Assembly (NCBI GenBank): GCA_010028705.1
Contig: RHAI01000014.1
Location: 1-34,295, forward strand
From: a bacterium
GTDB taxonomy: Bacteria; Margulisbacteria; Marinamargulisbacteria; SXXA01
Direction: 5' to 3'
DNA: 34,295 nucleotides
Shown here: positions 25,112 through 32,290 of the stretch, piece after piece
Numbering within the stretch: the first letter of the stretch is position 1
How the letters are laid out: each line of letters starts with the position of its first letter
The notes under the pieces: generated by a model
Databases searched by the model: none
What the model was told of the DNA's origin: nothing
The model's input: the letters and a program-made list of their open reading frames with translations, nothing else
Position numbers and translations under genes: made by a program

Positions 25112-25512
25112 ATTTGATTAAATAGGTCGAATCGGTAATCACACACATCGTCAACCAATCGTTCAAATTTGAGTGTGTCATTCTCTCGGGTAAACGAATA
25201 GGTGGCTGACATCGTACAGTCTTGCGTGGAAGTTTCGCCATCATTTTGAAGAATAAGCTCGTTGCCGGTCACTAAATACTGGCCTTGACCGATGACAACT
25301 TCTGGATCACCTTGCACAATTCGGAAATGGTAATCGTCGGTGAGCTCTACCGTCGTAGTAGGCACCACATTTCCACTTGGGATGGTCCATATGCCTTGGA
25401 TCGGGGACCGTTCGATTTCCACCCCTGATGGGGTGACTGTTTTGGGTTTACACCCACCGATTGTCGCCGCCAAGAAGGCTAAACACATTAATCGGTGCAA
25501 ATTTTTCAACAT
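25096..25512 (-). CDS. Putative lipoprotein, 138 aa
   Basis: I take ATG at 25512 because it gives a lipoprotein signal (KNLHRLMCLAFLAATIGGC) with the lipobox IGGC; the frame also opens at a TTG 33 bases upstream, which would bury the signal. The mature part looks like a small beta-rich lipocalin- or META-like domain: IQGIWTIPSG, TTVELTDDYHFRIVQGD, GQGQYLVTGNELILQNDG, SATYSFTRENDTLKFERL. Two Cys (in TQDCTMS and DDVCDY) may form a disulfide. The family is not firmly recognised. First gene of the eight-gene operon, so a possible accessory of the envelope export system. Confidence 0.8.
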   Translation of the reverse strand: MLKNLHRLMCLAFLAATIGGCKPKTVTPSGVEIERSPIQGIWTIPSGNVVPTTTVELTDDYHFRIVQGDPEVVIGQGQYLVTGNELILQNDGETSTQDCTMSATYSFTRENDTLKFERLVDDVCDYRFDLFNQIWFKQ

Positions 25513-25521
25513 AAAGGGAAA

Positions 25522-25543
25522 TGGGTCCTTCTTTGGGTCCTTC
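25522..25543 (-). repeat. 12-bp direct repeat in the leader of the lipoprotein operon
   Basis: TGGGTCCTTC occurs at 25522-25531 and again at 25534-25543. On the mRNA strand this gives two GAAGGACCCA units 12 bases apart, each with an AAGGA ribosome-binding-site core. The nearer one is about 12 bases from the chosen ATG, a long spacing. Confidence 0.6.
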
Positions 25544-25588
25544 AAATTTTTATTTAGTGGCCCTGGTAAACATTTGTTTGTCGGACGT

Positions 25589-25617
25589 ATTATAGAAGGT
25601 CAGATTATGTCTGTGAA
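25589..25617 (-). promoter_or_regulatory. Strong promoter of the eight-gene minus-strand operon
   Basis: Read on the minus strand: TTCACA (25617-25612), a 17-base spacer, then a perfect TATAAT (25594-25589). The -35 box lies inside the first codons of comF. The same bases on the plus strand give TATTAT (25588-25593), a possible -10 for comF, so the two divergent units may share overlapping promoters and compete. Confidence 0.65.
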
Positions 25618-26266
25618 TGACTTTTTACGATCAGTGTTGCGGTATATTCTGCCAACGTCATGTTTGGGATGCGGTGATGTATCACGTCAGTCAATTTGCA
25701 CGAACTGCCAGACGTCGATTTCGAATTACATTCGTGTACGTCGGCATACCATTCAATCAATAGACGATGTAGTTACGGTATTCGATTATGCCGGTCTCAT
25801 CAAAAAAATTCTCCATCACTCCAAATTTGGCGGAGCTAAAGATGCGTTGACTGCACTGGCGGCCAGTTCGAAATGGGATATTTTGGGTGCCGAATTCCTC
25901 AATTACGATGTGGTGATACCCATTCCGGGTAGTCGGGATAGAGAGCAACATAGAGGGTTTTCAATTTCTCACGAAATCGCACGATCTCTGCTGGTCGGGC
26001 ACCCTCGGTTGGCCTCAAAGATCCGACCCTGGGTTAACCGACGACGGCTGACTCGACCGCTGTTCGGATTAAGTTACTCTGCCCGTGTCCGTGAAGTACA
26101 CGGCGCGTTTGAGGTGGGTGGCGGTATTTCATCCCAGTCCCTGTCGGTGGTGTTGGTGGATGATATTTTGACGACGGGGTCAACCGCGTCAGCGATTGCG
26201 GAGATGTTAAGGAAAAATGGGGTCGTGAGGGTGGGCTTGTTGGCTCTGGCTCGGACTGAGTTATGA
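25607..26266 (+). CDS. comF: ComF family phosphoribosyltransferase-like protein
   Basis: A 219-residue double-zinc-ribbon plus PRTase-fold protein; ComF proteins take part in uptake or handling of single-stranded DNA in natural transformation. It has a CxxC...CxxC zinc knuckle (Cys19, Cys22, Cys31, Cys34), a middle segment IPIPGSRDREQHRGFSIS typical of the family, and the PRPP loop VDDILTTGST (184-193). ATG at 25607 follows GAAGGTCAGATT; the frame is open from 25340, but that upstream part is antisense to the lipoprotein gene and resembles nothing. The stop overlaps the mfd start (ATGA). No other competence gene is in the window. Confidence 0.92.
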   Translation: MSVNDFLRSVLRYILPTSCLGCGDVSRQSICTNCQTSISNYIRVRRHTIQSIDDVVTVFDYAGLIKKILHHSKFGGAKDALTALAASSKWDILGAEFLNYDVVIPIPGSRDREQHRGFSISHEIARSLLVGHPRLASKIRPWVNRRRLTRPLFGLSYSARVREVHGAFEVGGGISSQSLSVVLVDDILTTGSTASAIAEMLRKNGVVRVGLLALARTEL

Positions 26267-28371
26267 CGGGGCTATTGATTGATCGCAGCTCAACCGGGGG
26301 ACTGATCCATTCTGAATTAATTCAGACCATTGGGATACTCGGATACTCTCGGGTTCCGATGGTTTTAGAACCTGGGGAATTTTCGGTTCGCGGCGGAATT
26401 GTGGATGTGTTTCCTGTCAATCACAGCCATCCGATTCGCTTTGACTTCGACGGCGATCATTTGGATCGACTGAATTCGTTTAATATACGTACCCAGCGAT
26501 CGATTTCAAGTGTTCAAACTACTACGATTCAACCTGTAGCGGATGAAACAGATCTGTTTTTTCATGCGTCGGTGTCCGGGCATCCATCGACCGTTCTTGA
26601 TGATCTTCGCGACGGAGATTTTGTGGTTCACGAGTTGTACGGTGTAGGCTGTTTTAAGGGGTTGGTTCGGCTCACATTGGGTCAGAGAGAGGGGGAGTAC
26701 TTGTTCGTACAATATAAGGGGCAAGACAAGCTGTACGTTCCGTTAGAGCATGTCCATTTAATTACCCGATATTCGGCGGCGGATGTCGTTCCGACATTGA
26801 ACGGACTTCATGACGGCGAGTGGAAGAAGACGACTTCCCGGACGAAAAAGGCATTGGAAGAGTTGGCTCATGATGTGTATCTAATGGCCAAGGTTCGACA
26901 GGAAAGTAGTGGCTTTTCGTTTCAGGAAGACACCATTTGGCAGGTTGATCTGGAAGCCCGCTTTATGCACACAGATACCGACGACCAGCGACGCGTGACC
27001 CATGAGGTGAAACGTGATATGGAGTCGGATCGCCCGATGGATCGATTGATTTGTGGAGACGTTGGATTTGGAAAAACTGAGATTTTGGTTCGAGCGGCTT
27101 TTAAAGCCGTGGAAAATAAAAAACAAGTGGCAGTTGTGGTTCCGACGACGATTTTAGCTGAACAACATTTTCGGACGTTTTGTGCACGCTTTATGGGATT
27201 TCCCTATCGAATTGATTCGTTATCACGCTTTAAAACTCGTGCTCAACAGAGGGAGACGATTCAATCGCTCAAGCGGGGCGATGTACATGTAGTAATCGGT
27301 ACCCATCGATTGTTTTCGAAAGACGTGGTGTTTAAGGACCTTGGTTTGGTGATTGTTGATGAAGAACAACGGTTTGGAGTGACCCATAAAGAGCGACTGA
27401 AGCAATTAAAAAATAACGTTGATGTACTTAGTGTGAGTGCGACACCCATTCCGCGTACCTTGTACTTAGCCTTAATGGGATCTCGCGGGTTGTCAAAACT
27501 CACGACAGCCCCGACGCAGCGCAAACCGGTAGCGACATTGGTTCATGCATACAATGAATTGGTGATTGAGCAAGCGATTCGCAACGAACTAGACCGCGGT
27601 GGGCAAGTTTATTACTTGTACAATCATGTTCGCCATATCCATTCCAAAGTGGCCATGATCCGCCAATGGGTTGACCCCTCGATTGTCGGGGTCGCTCATG
27701 GACAGATGGATGAAAAAACTCTCGAATCGACGATGACCCGGTTTTGGAGTAATGAAATTCGCGTATTGGTATGTTCTACGATCATCGAAAATGGAATGGA
27801 TTTGCCCTCGGCGAATACCATAATTATCGAGGATGCTGATCGTCTAGGGTTATCCCAAATTCATCAACTTCGGGGTCGGGTCGGTCGGGGGGAGGTTCAG
27901 GGGTTTGCGGTTCTGCTCTATCGGTCGGAAGAGACTATTTCCCCTGAGGGCACGCGACGATTGGATGCAATTCGAGAATACGCTGCGTTGGGATCTGGAT
28001 ACCAACTCGCGATGAAAGACCTGGAAATTCGAGGTGCGGGGTCCCTCCTTGGAAAAAAACAAAGTGGGCATGTCACCGCCGTAGGATTTGAATTGTACTG
28101 CCGAATGCTTGACGATGCAGTCGCACGATATAACGGTAAACCGGTTGGAAAACGAAAGTCATGGATCGAGGGAAGCAATCTGTCGTTACTTGTACCCGAT
28201 ACCTATATTGTGGATCCTCGCGAGCGACTGGCGATGTATCGTCGAATAGTGGATGTGGAGTTTCCGTTTCAGTTGGATGATTTGTCTGATGAGCTTGAGG
28301 ACCGTTATGGAGAAATTCCTGGGACAGTTTTACTCTTGTTTGATACGATTCGGCATCGTTTATCTCAATAG
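26263..28371 (+). CDS. mfd: Short Mfd-like transcription-repair coupling factor
   Basis: Mfd displaces stalled RNA polymerase and recruits UvrA. This one has 702 residues against about 1150 normally. Residues 15-95 match the UvrB-like UvrA-binding domain (D2): GYSRVPMVLEPGEFSVRGGIVDVFP, with Arg30, Phe40 and Arg43 kept. Only some 20 residues later comes the polymerase-interacting domain (116-172, DGDFVVHELYGVGCFKGL...YVPLEHVHLITRY). The translocase follows: GDVGFGKTE with Lys271, DEEQ at 366-369, SATPIPRTLYLALMG, GRVGRG, then MKDLEIRGAGSLLG. The protein ends about 40 residues into the C-terminal domain, at RYGEIPG...HRLSQ. Missing are D1a, D1b/D3 and most of D7. The start overlaps the comF stop and no leftover Mfd coding is visible on either side, so this looks like a real short form, not a frameshift. 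Confidence 0.9.
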   Translation: MTGLLIDRSSTGGLIHSELIQTIGILGYSRVPMVLEPGEFSVRGGIVDVFPVNHSHPIRFDFDGDHLDRLNSFNIRTQRSISSVQTTTIQPVADETDLFFHASVSGHPSTVLDDLRDGDFVVHELYGVGCFKGLVRLTLGQREGEYLFVQYKGQDKLYVPLEHVHLITRYSAADVVPTLNGLHDGEWKKTTSRTKKALEELAHDVYLMAKVRQESSGFSFQEDTIWQVDLEARFMHTDTDDQRRVTHEVKRDMESDRPMDRLICGDVGFGKTEILVRAAFKAVENKKQVAVVVPTTILAEQHFRTFCARFMGFPYRIDSLSRFKTRAQQRETIQSLKRGDVHVVIGTHRLFSKDVVFKDLGLVIVDEEQRFGVTHKERLKQLKNNVDVLSVSATPIPRTLYLALMGSRGLSKLTTAPTQRKPVATLVHAYNELVIEQAIRNELDRGGQVYYLYNHVRHIHSKVAMIRQWVDPSIVGVAHGQMDEKTLESTMTRFWSNEIRVLVCSTIIENGMDLPSANTIIIEDADRLGLSQIHQLRGRVGRGEVQGFAVLLYRSEETISPEGTRRLDAIREYAALGSGYQLAMKDLEIRGAGSLLGKKQSGHVTAVGFELYCRMLDDAVARYNGKPVGKRKSWIEGSNLSLLVPDTYIVDPRERLAMYRRIVDVEFPFQLDDLSDELEDRYGEIPGTVLLLFDTIRHRLSQ

Positions 28372-28392
28372 TACGTTGATCTGGAGGAAATA

Positions 28393-28731
28393 ATGAAACT
28401 GGACCTTTATCGTGTGCTTCATGTGTCGGGACTCATTGCGTTAGTGTCTGCGTTATCAATTGTTCTGACGAGTGATCAAAAAAGTAAACTTGCGAATATG
28501 GTGTTGGGTGTCGCTAGTTTAGTGATGGTGATTGCGGGGTTCGGTTTACTTCACTTGACCGGAGCTGATATGCACTCACGGTGGGTGATGGGTAAATTGT
28601 TAATTTGGTTATTTATTGCAATTGCTGTACCGGTGATCGCCAAGCGAAAGCCAGAATGGCGGCGTGGGACCTTTGGTGTGACCCTCGTGTTACTGGTGGC
28701 GGCGGTGGTGCTCGCAATTTTTAAGCCGTAA
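28393..28731 (+). CDS. Small four-helix integral membrane protein, 112 aa
   Basis: ATG follows a strong GGAGG (CTGGAGGAAATAATG). Four membrane helices are clear (about residues 10-26, 35-55, 63-83 and 92-110). The pattern YRVLHVSGLIALVSAL, then LGVASLVMVIAGFGLLH, then WVMGKLLIWLFIAIAVPV recalls small SirB- or CopD-like heme/metal membrane proteins, with His10 and His54 as possible heme ligands. I do not assign a family. It sits between mfd and the hydrolase with tight spacing (21 and 4 bases), so it is part of the same operon. Confidence 0.75.
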   Translation: MKLDLYRVLHVSGLIALVSALSIVLTSDQKSKLANMVLGVASLVMVIAGFGLLHLTGADMHSRWVMGKLLIWLFIAIAVPVIAKRKPEWRRGTFGVTLVLLVAAVVLAIFKP

Positions 28732-28735
28732 GTTG

Positions 28736-29653
28736 ATGGCTCCATTTTTTGACGCCATGCCGGTGACCGTTTGGGGCGATCCGACACGTGCTGCTCTCGG
28801 TGTTATTGTTCTTCACGGGATGACCGAGCATTCTGTCCGCTATGGAAAATTTGGATCTTGGATTTCGTCGAATGGGGGGGTGGTGGTTGCCATTGATCAT
28901 ATTGGGCACGGTGCCGATGCGCCTGTATTAGGCGATCTTGGCTCGGGTGGATGGGGCGAGTTAGTCGAGCGAGCCGCAGACCTCGCGGCTCGTGTATCGT
29001 CTCAGTATCCTGACGTTAACTGGTGTTTGTTGGGACACAGTATGGGGAGTTTTGTTGTACAAGACATCGTTCGTCGTGGCGCGCATCAGTGGGCAGGTAT
29101 CATTTTGACGGGGGCGTCCTACCACCGACCGATGGTGACCTTCGGTGGTCAGGTGTTGGCCAAAATGATTGGTAGTATGATGGGAGATCAGTCACCTGGA
29201 CGCCTGCTCAATTGGATGCTGTTTGGTCAATTTAATCGGCAGTTTTCTCCGAGTAGAACCCCGTTCGATTGGTTGAGTCGGGATAACTCTGTGGTAGATT
29301 CTTACATCGATGATCCCTATTGCGGATTTGTACCTCCTAACCATTTTTACTATGAAATGTTTAAAGGCATTCGAAATTTATACCGGTCGGATGTCTTTAA
29401 ACAGTTTAGTCATATGCCTACGTTAATATTAAGCGGGGCCGACGATCCAGTAACAAAGAATGGACATGGTTCGGTTCAATTGGCAAGATATTTTCGCGAG
29501 TTTGGAAACACTTCGGTGAATCTACAGATTTTCGAGAATCTTAGGCATGTTATTCTGGACGAATGTGATAACGACATTGTGTTTGTATCGATCTGGTCAT
29601 GGATGGGCCAGTTAACAACAAAGGAGAAACCTAACCATGGCAAATTGGCGTGA
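28736..29653 (+). CDS. Alpha/beta hydrolase, monoacylglycerol lipase/lysophospholipase type
   Basis: A cytosolic serine hydrolase of the Hydrolase_4 group, 305 residues. The oxyanion-hole motif LHGMTEHSVRY and the segment DHIGHGAD are typical. The triad is Ser102 in GHSMG, Asp236 or Asp237 in SGADDPV, and His271 in NLRHVILDE. A cap-like insertion covers about residues 135-215. I take ATG at 28736; a TTG at 28733 and an ATG at 28757 are also in frame, and none has a good ribosome-binding site. The likely substrates are monoglycerides or lysophospholipids, from family knowledge only. The end overlaps aspS by 17 bases. Seven G in a row (28874-28880) lie in the gene. Confidence 0.9.
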   Translation: MAPFFDAMPVTVWGDPTRAALGVIVLHGMTEHSVRYGKFGSWISSNGGVVVAIDHIGHGADAPVLGDLGSGGWGELVERAADLAARVSSQYPDVNWCLLGHSMGSFVVQDIVRRGAHQWAGIILTGASYHRPMVTFGGQVLAKMIGSMMGDQSPGRLLNWMLFGQFNRQFSPSRTPFDWLSRDNSVVDSYIDDPYCGFVPPNHFYYEMFKGIRNLYRSDVFKQFSHMPTLILSGADDPVTKNGHGSVQLARYFREFGNTSVNLQIFENLRHVILDECDNDIVFVSIWSWMGQLTTKEKPNHGKLA

Positions 29654-31433
29654 GCGGACGTACTGCGGAGAAATAAACCTGGGCCATGATGGCCAATCGG
29701 TTGTCATTTCCGGATGGGTGGATACTGTTCGGGATCACGGCCACTTATTATTCATACATTTACGGGATATTAAAGGATTAATTCAGGTGGTGTTTGATCC
29801 AACGGTAGCGACTGATATGGTGGTGGCTCGGTCGCTACGAAGTGAGTTTGTCGTGACCGTTTCCGGAGTTGTGAGGCGCCGAGCAGATGATACCGTTAAT
29901 TCCAAATTATTAACAGGCGAGTGGGAAGTTGTTGCCCACCACATGGAAATTCTTAATAAAGCGCTGACTCCGCCTTTTGCCATTTCAGACAAAGAGGTGG
30001 ATGGGGCAGTATGTGTTGACGAAGACCTACGACTCCGATATCGATATCTTGATATCCGGCGACCGTCTGTCCAATCAAGTCTTGTTACGCGCCATGCGAT
30101 TCTACAGGAAGTGCGTCGATTTTTGTCAGATCACCAGTTTATCGAAGTTGATACGCCCGTTTTGACTAAAAGCACGCCGGAAGGTGCTCGCGATTATTTG
30201 GTTCCGAGTCGGGTTCACCAAGGATCTTTTTACGCGTTACCTCAGTCGCCTCAGTTGTTTAAACAGTTGCTCATGGTCGGCGGACTTGATCGTTATTTTC
30301 AGATAACTAAATGTTTCCGCGATGAAGATTTGAGACCCAATCGGCAGCCTGAATTTACTCAAATTGATCTTGAGGCATCGTTTATCGATGAGGAGTTTAT
30401 CATGCAACTGGTTGAGGGGTTGTTGCACCGCGTATTTGCCGTTCGGGGGATCGAGCTTCCAAGTCCCTTTCCACGACTCACCTATGCCGATTCGATGAAT
30501 AGGTATGGAAATGATCATCCTGATCTTCGGTTTGGCTTACCGATGATAGATGTCACGGAAACGGTTCGATCAGTCAATTACAATATATTTAAAACGATTA
30601 TCTCATCCGGCGGTCGTATCAAGGGAATTAACGTCAAAGGACAATCGGATAAATTAAGTAAAAATGTCCTTCAGGAAGAGTTTGCCAAAAAAGTTGTGCC
30701 CTCGCTCGGTGCTAAAGGCATGACCTGGATGCGAGTTGAAAATAATCAGCTGGTATCAAACATCGTCCAGTTTTTTACTGATTCCGAACAGTCCGCGTTG
30801 AGGCAGGTGATGCAGGCGGAGGATGGCGATGTGTTGATGTTTATTGCGGATTCAAGTCCTCGGTTAGTTAATGATGTGTTAGGCCGGTTTAGGTGTTATG
30901 TGGCTGACTTTTTGGGGATAATTCCGTCAGACGTTGTGGCGCCGTGCTGGGTAACGGATTTCCCACTATTTGAATTGATCGATGGCCAATTGAGTGCGAT
31001 GCACCATCCATTCACTCAGCCCAGTGGGACTATAGACTCCGGAATGAATCGGGACACCTTGGCATCTGTAAGTGCTCGAGCCTACGATGTGGTCATCAAT
31101 GGCGTCGAAATTGGTGGGGGGAGTATCCGGATTCATTCGCCTGAACAACAAACGACGATTTTTGAGATATTGGGGTTGTCGGAATCAGATATTCGCCAAA
31201 AATTTGGATTTTTTATTGATGCATTTAAATATGGGGCTCCCCCCCATGGCGGACTTGCTATTGGTTTAGACCGATTGGTCGCGATGGTGTTGGGTACCGA
31301 TTCGATTCGGGATGTTATTGCATTTCCAAAGAACCGTATGGCGGTGTGTCCGATGACTCAGGCCCCGGACACCGTGGATCCAGAGCAATTGTCGGATCTG
31401 GGGGTTGCCGTGACGGTCCCGGTTGTGAGATAA
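29637..31433 (+). CDS. aspS: Aspartyl-tRNA synthetase, bacterial type, possibly non-discriminating
   Basis: Charges tRNA-Asp; 598 residues, the full bacterial length. It has an N-terminal OB anticodon-binding domain (1-110), a class II core with FRDEDLRPNRQPEFTQIDLE (motif 2) and GGLAIGLDRL (motif 3), and the bacterial GAD insertion (about 300-420). ATG follows AAGGAGAAACCTAACC. The anticodon-domain loop reads RDHG with His34. Non-discriminating enzymes, which also charge tRNA-Asn, usually have His here, whereas the discriminating E. coli enzyme has Leu (RDLG). This suggests a GatCAB transamidation route to Asn-tRNA. The second known determinant is ambiguous here (DDTVN). Confidence 0.97.
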   Translation: MANWRERTYCGEINLGHDGQSVVISGWVDTVRDHGHLLFIHLRDIKGLIQVVFDPTVATDMVVARSLRSEFVVTVSGVVRRRADDTVNSKLLTGEWEVVAHHMEILNKALTPPFAISDKEVDGAVCVDEDLRLRYRYLDIRRPSVQSSLVTRHAILQEVRRFLSDHQFIEVDTPVLTKSTPEGARDYLVPSRVHQGSFYALPQSPQLFKQLLMVGGLDRYFQITKCFRDEDLRPNRQPEFTQIDLEASFIDEEFIMQLVEGLLHRVFAVRGIELPSPFPRLTYADSMNRYGNDHPDLRFGLPMIDVTETVRSVNYNIFKTIISSGGRIKGINVKGQSDKLSKNVLQEEFAKKVVPSLGAKGMTWMRVENNQLVSNIVQFFTDSEQSALRQVMQAEDGDVLMFIADSSPRLVNDVLGRFRCYVADFLGIIPSDVVAPCWVTDFPLFELIDGQLSAMHHPFTQPSGTIDSGMNRDTLASVSARAYDVVINGVEIGGGSIRIHSPEQQTTIFEILGLSESDIRQKFGFFIDAFKYGAPPHGGLAIGLDRLVAMVLGTDSIRDVIAFPKNRMAVCPMTQAPDTVDPEQLSDLGVAVTVPVVR

Positions 31434-31481
31434 TACCCGCTCAATTTTTGACTCAGTTCGAAGAGGTTTAAGGAATTAATT

Positions 31482-31673
31482 ATGGCCAGAGAATGTCAAG
31501 TTTGTGGAAAAAAGCCACGCACAGGAAATAACGTCAGTCACTCGAACCGGAAGACAAAGCGCCGATGGTTGCCGAATCTGCAGACTCTCCGTTTACCATT
31601 AGAAGGTTTAGACGGTCGGATCCGGTTGTGCACTTCGTGCATTAAAACGATTACCCGCAAACTAGTCGCTTAG
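31482..31673 (+). CDS. rpmB: 50S ribosomal protein L28, four-cysteine form
   Basis: A 63-residue ribosomal protein with the L28 signature [20 protein letters not shown] and RRWLPNLQ. It keeps two CxxC pairs (Cys5/Cys8 and Cys50/Cys53) that would bind zinc, so it is the 'C+' form; E. coli L28 is longer and lacks the full set. ATG follows AAGGAATTAATT. Its stop TAG shares one base with the GTG of the next gene. The short form argues against a gammaproteobacterial host. Confidence 0.97.
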   Translation: MARECQVCGKKPRTGNNVSHSNRKTKRRWLPNLQTLRLPLEGLDGRIRLCTSCIKTITRKLVA

Positions 31674-32290
31674 TGTCGGGCCCCGTTCGATCGATTGTAT
31701 TTGATGTTGGGAACGTTCTGTTTAAGTACGATCCCAACTTCATTATTGATCAGTTGCTTGGCGACTCTCCTTACCGCCAGCTCATTTTAGAGCATTTGTT
31801 TTTATCGGAAGCATGGCAAAAGATGGATAGAGGTGATCTAACCATCGATACGTTAGTTTTGGAGCTTCAGGATGAAATTGGATCCCATCCCTTTCTTAAC
31901 GAACTGCCCTTTTTAGTCGAACGCTTCGTTGATTATCTTGTCCCTGATTCGGAAATGATTGGTCTTTTTGAGAGGTTGGCACGTCGGTACGCGGTATATA
32001 TTTTGTCAAATTTTCAGGACCGCCCCTTCGATCGGTTAGTGGCGTCCCATCCGTTTTTTAACTTAGCTCATGGTATCGTCGTCTCGGCAAAGGTGAATAT
32101 GATGAAGCCTGAGACACAGATTTACTCGTTTTTGCTCAATCGGTATCAATTGGATCCCCAATCGACAGTATTTATTGATGATTTGCCCGCTAACATTGAT
32201 AGTGCCGAGCGGTTGGGTATTACTGGAATATTGTACAACACTCCAACTGAGACAATAGCCAAACTTCGTGCCTGTGGAGTTGAATTATGA
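31673..32290 (+). CDS. HAD-superfamily phosphatase (YihX-like)
   Basis: A 205-residue HAD subfamily IA hydrolase. Motif I is FDVGNVL with nucleophile Asp11 and Gly13 in place of the usual second Asp, as in YihX-like sugar-phosphatases and epoxide-hydrolase N-terminal domains. Motif II is the Ser/Asn in ILSNFQD, motif III the Lys in MMKPETQIY, and motif IV FIDDLPANID. The GTG start at 31673 overlaps the rpmB stop by one base. E. coli YihX acts on alpha-D-glucose 1-phosphate; the substrate here is not known. The stop overlaps the prfC ATG (ATGA). Confidence 0.88.
   Translation: MSGPVRSIVFDVGNVLFKYDPNFIIDQLLGDSPYRQLILEHLFLSEAWQKMDRGDLTIDTLVLELQDEIGSHPFLNELPFLVERFVDYLVPDSEMIGLFERLARRYAVYILSNFQDRPFDRLVASHPFFNLAHGIVVSAKVNMMKPETQIYSFLLNRYQLDPQSTVFIDDLPANIDSAERLGITGILYNTPTETIAKLRACGVEL

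Noticed and set aside
25340-25606. 89-codon N-terminal extension of ComF
   Set aside because: It is antisense to the lipoprotein gene and its leader. ComF proteins start close to the zinc knuckle, and ATG 25607 has a ribosome-binding site.
26250-26650. Frameshift or sequencing error as the reason for the short Mfd
   Set aside because: The missing central and N-terminal domains are not present in any frame: comF fills the sequence immediately upstream, and only about 20 codons lie between the two retained domains. An assembly collapse cannot be excluded without reads.
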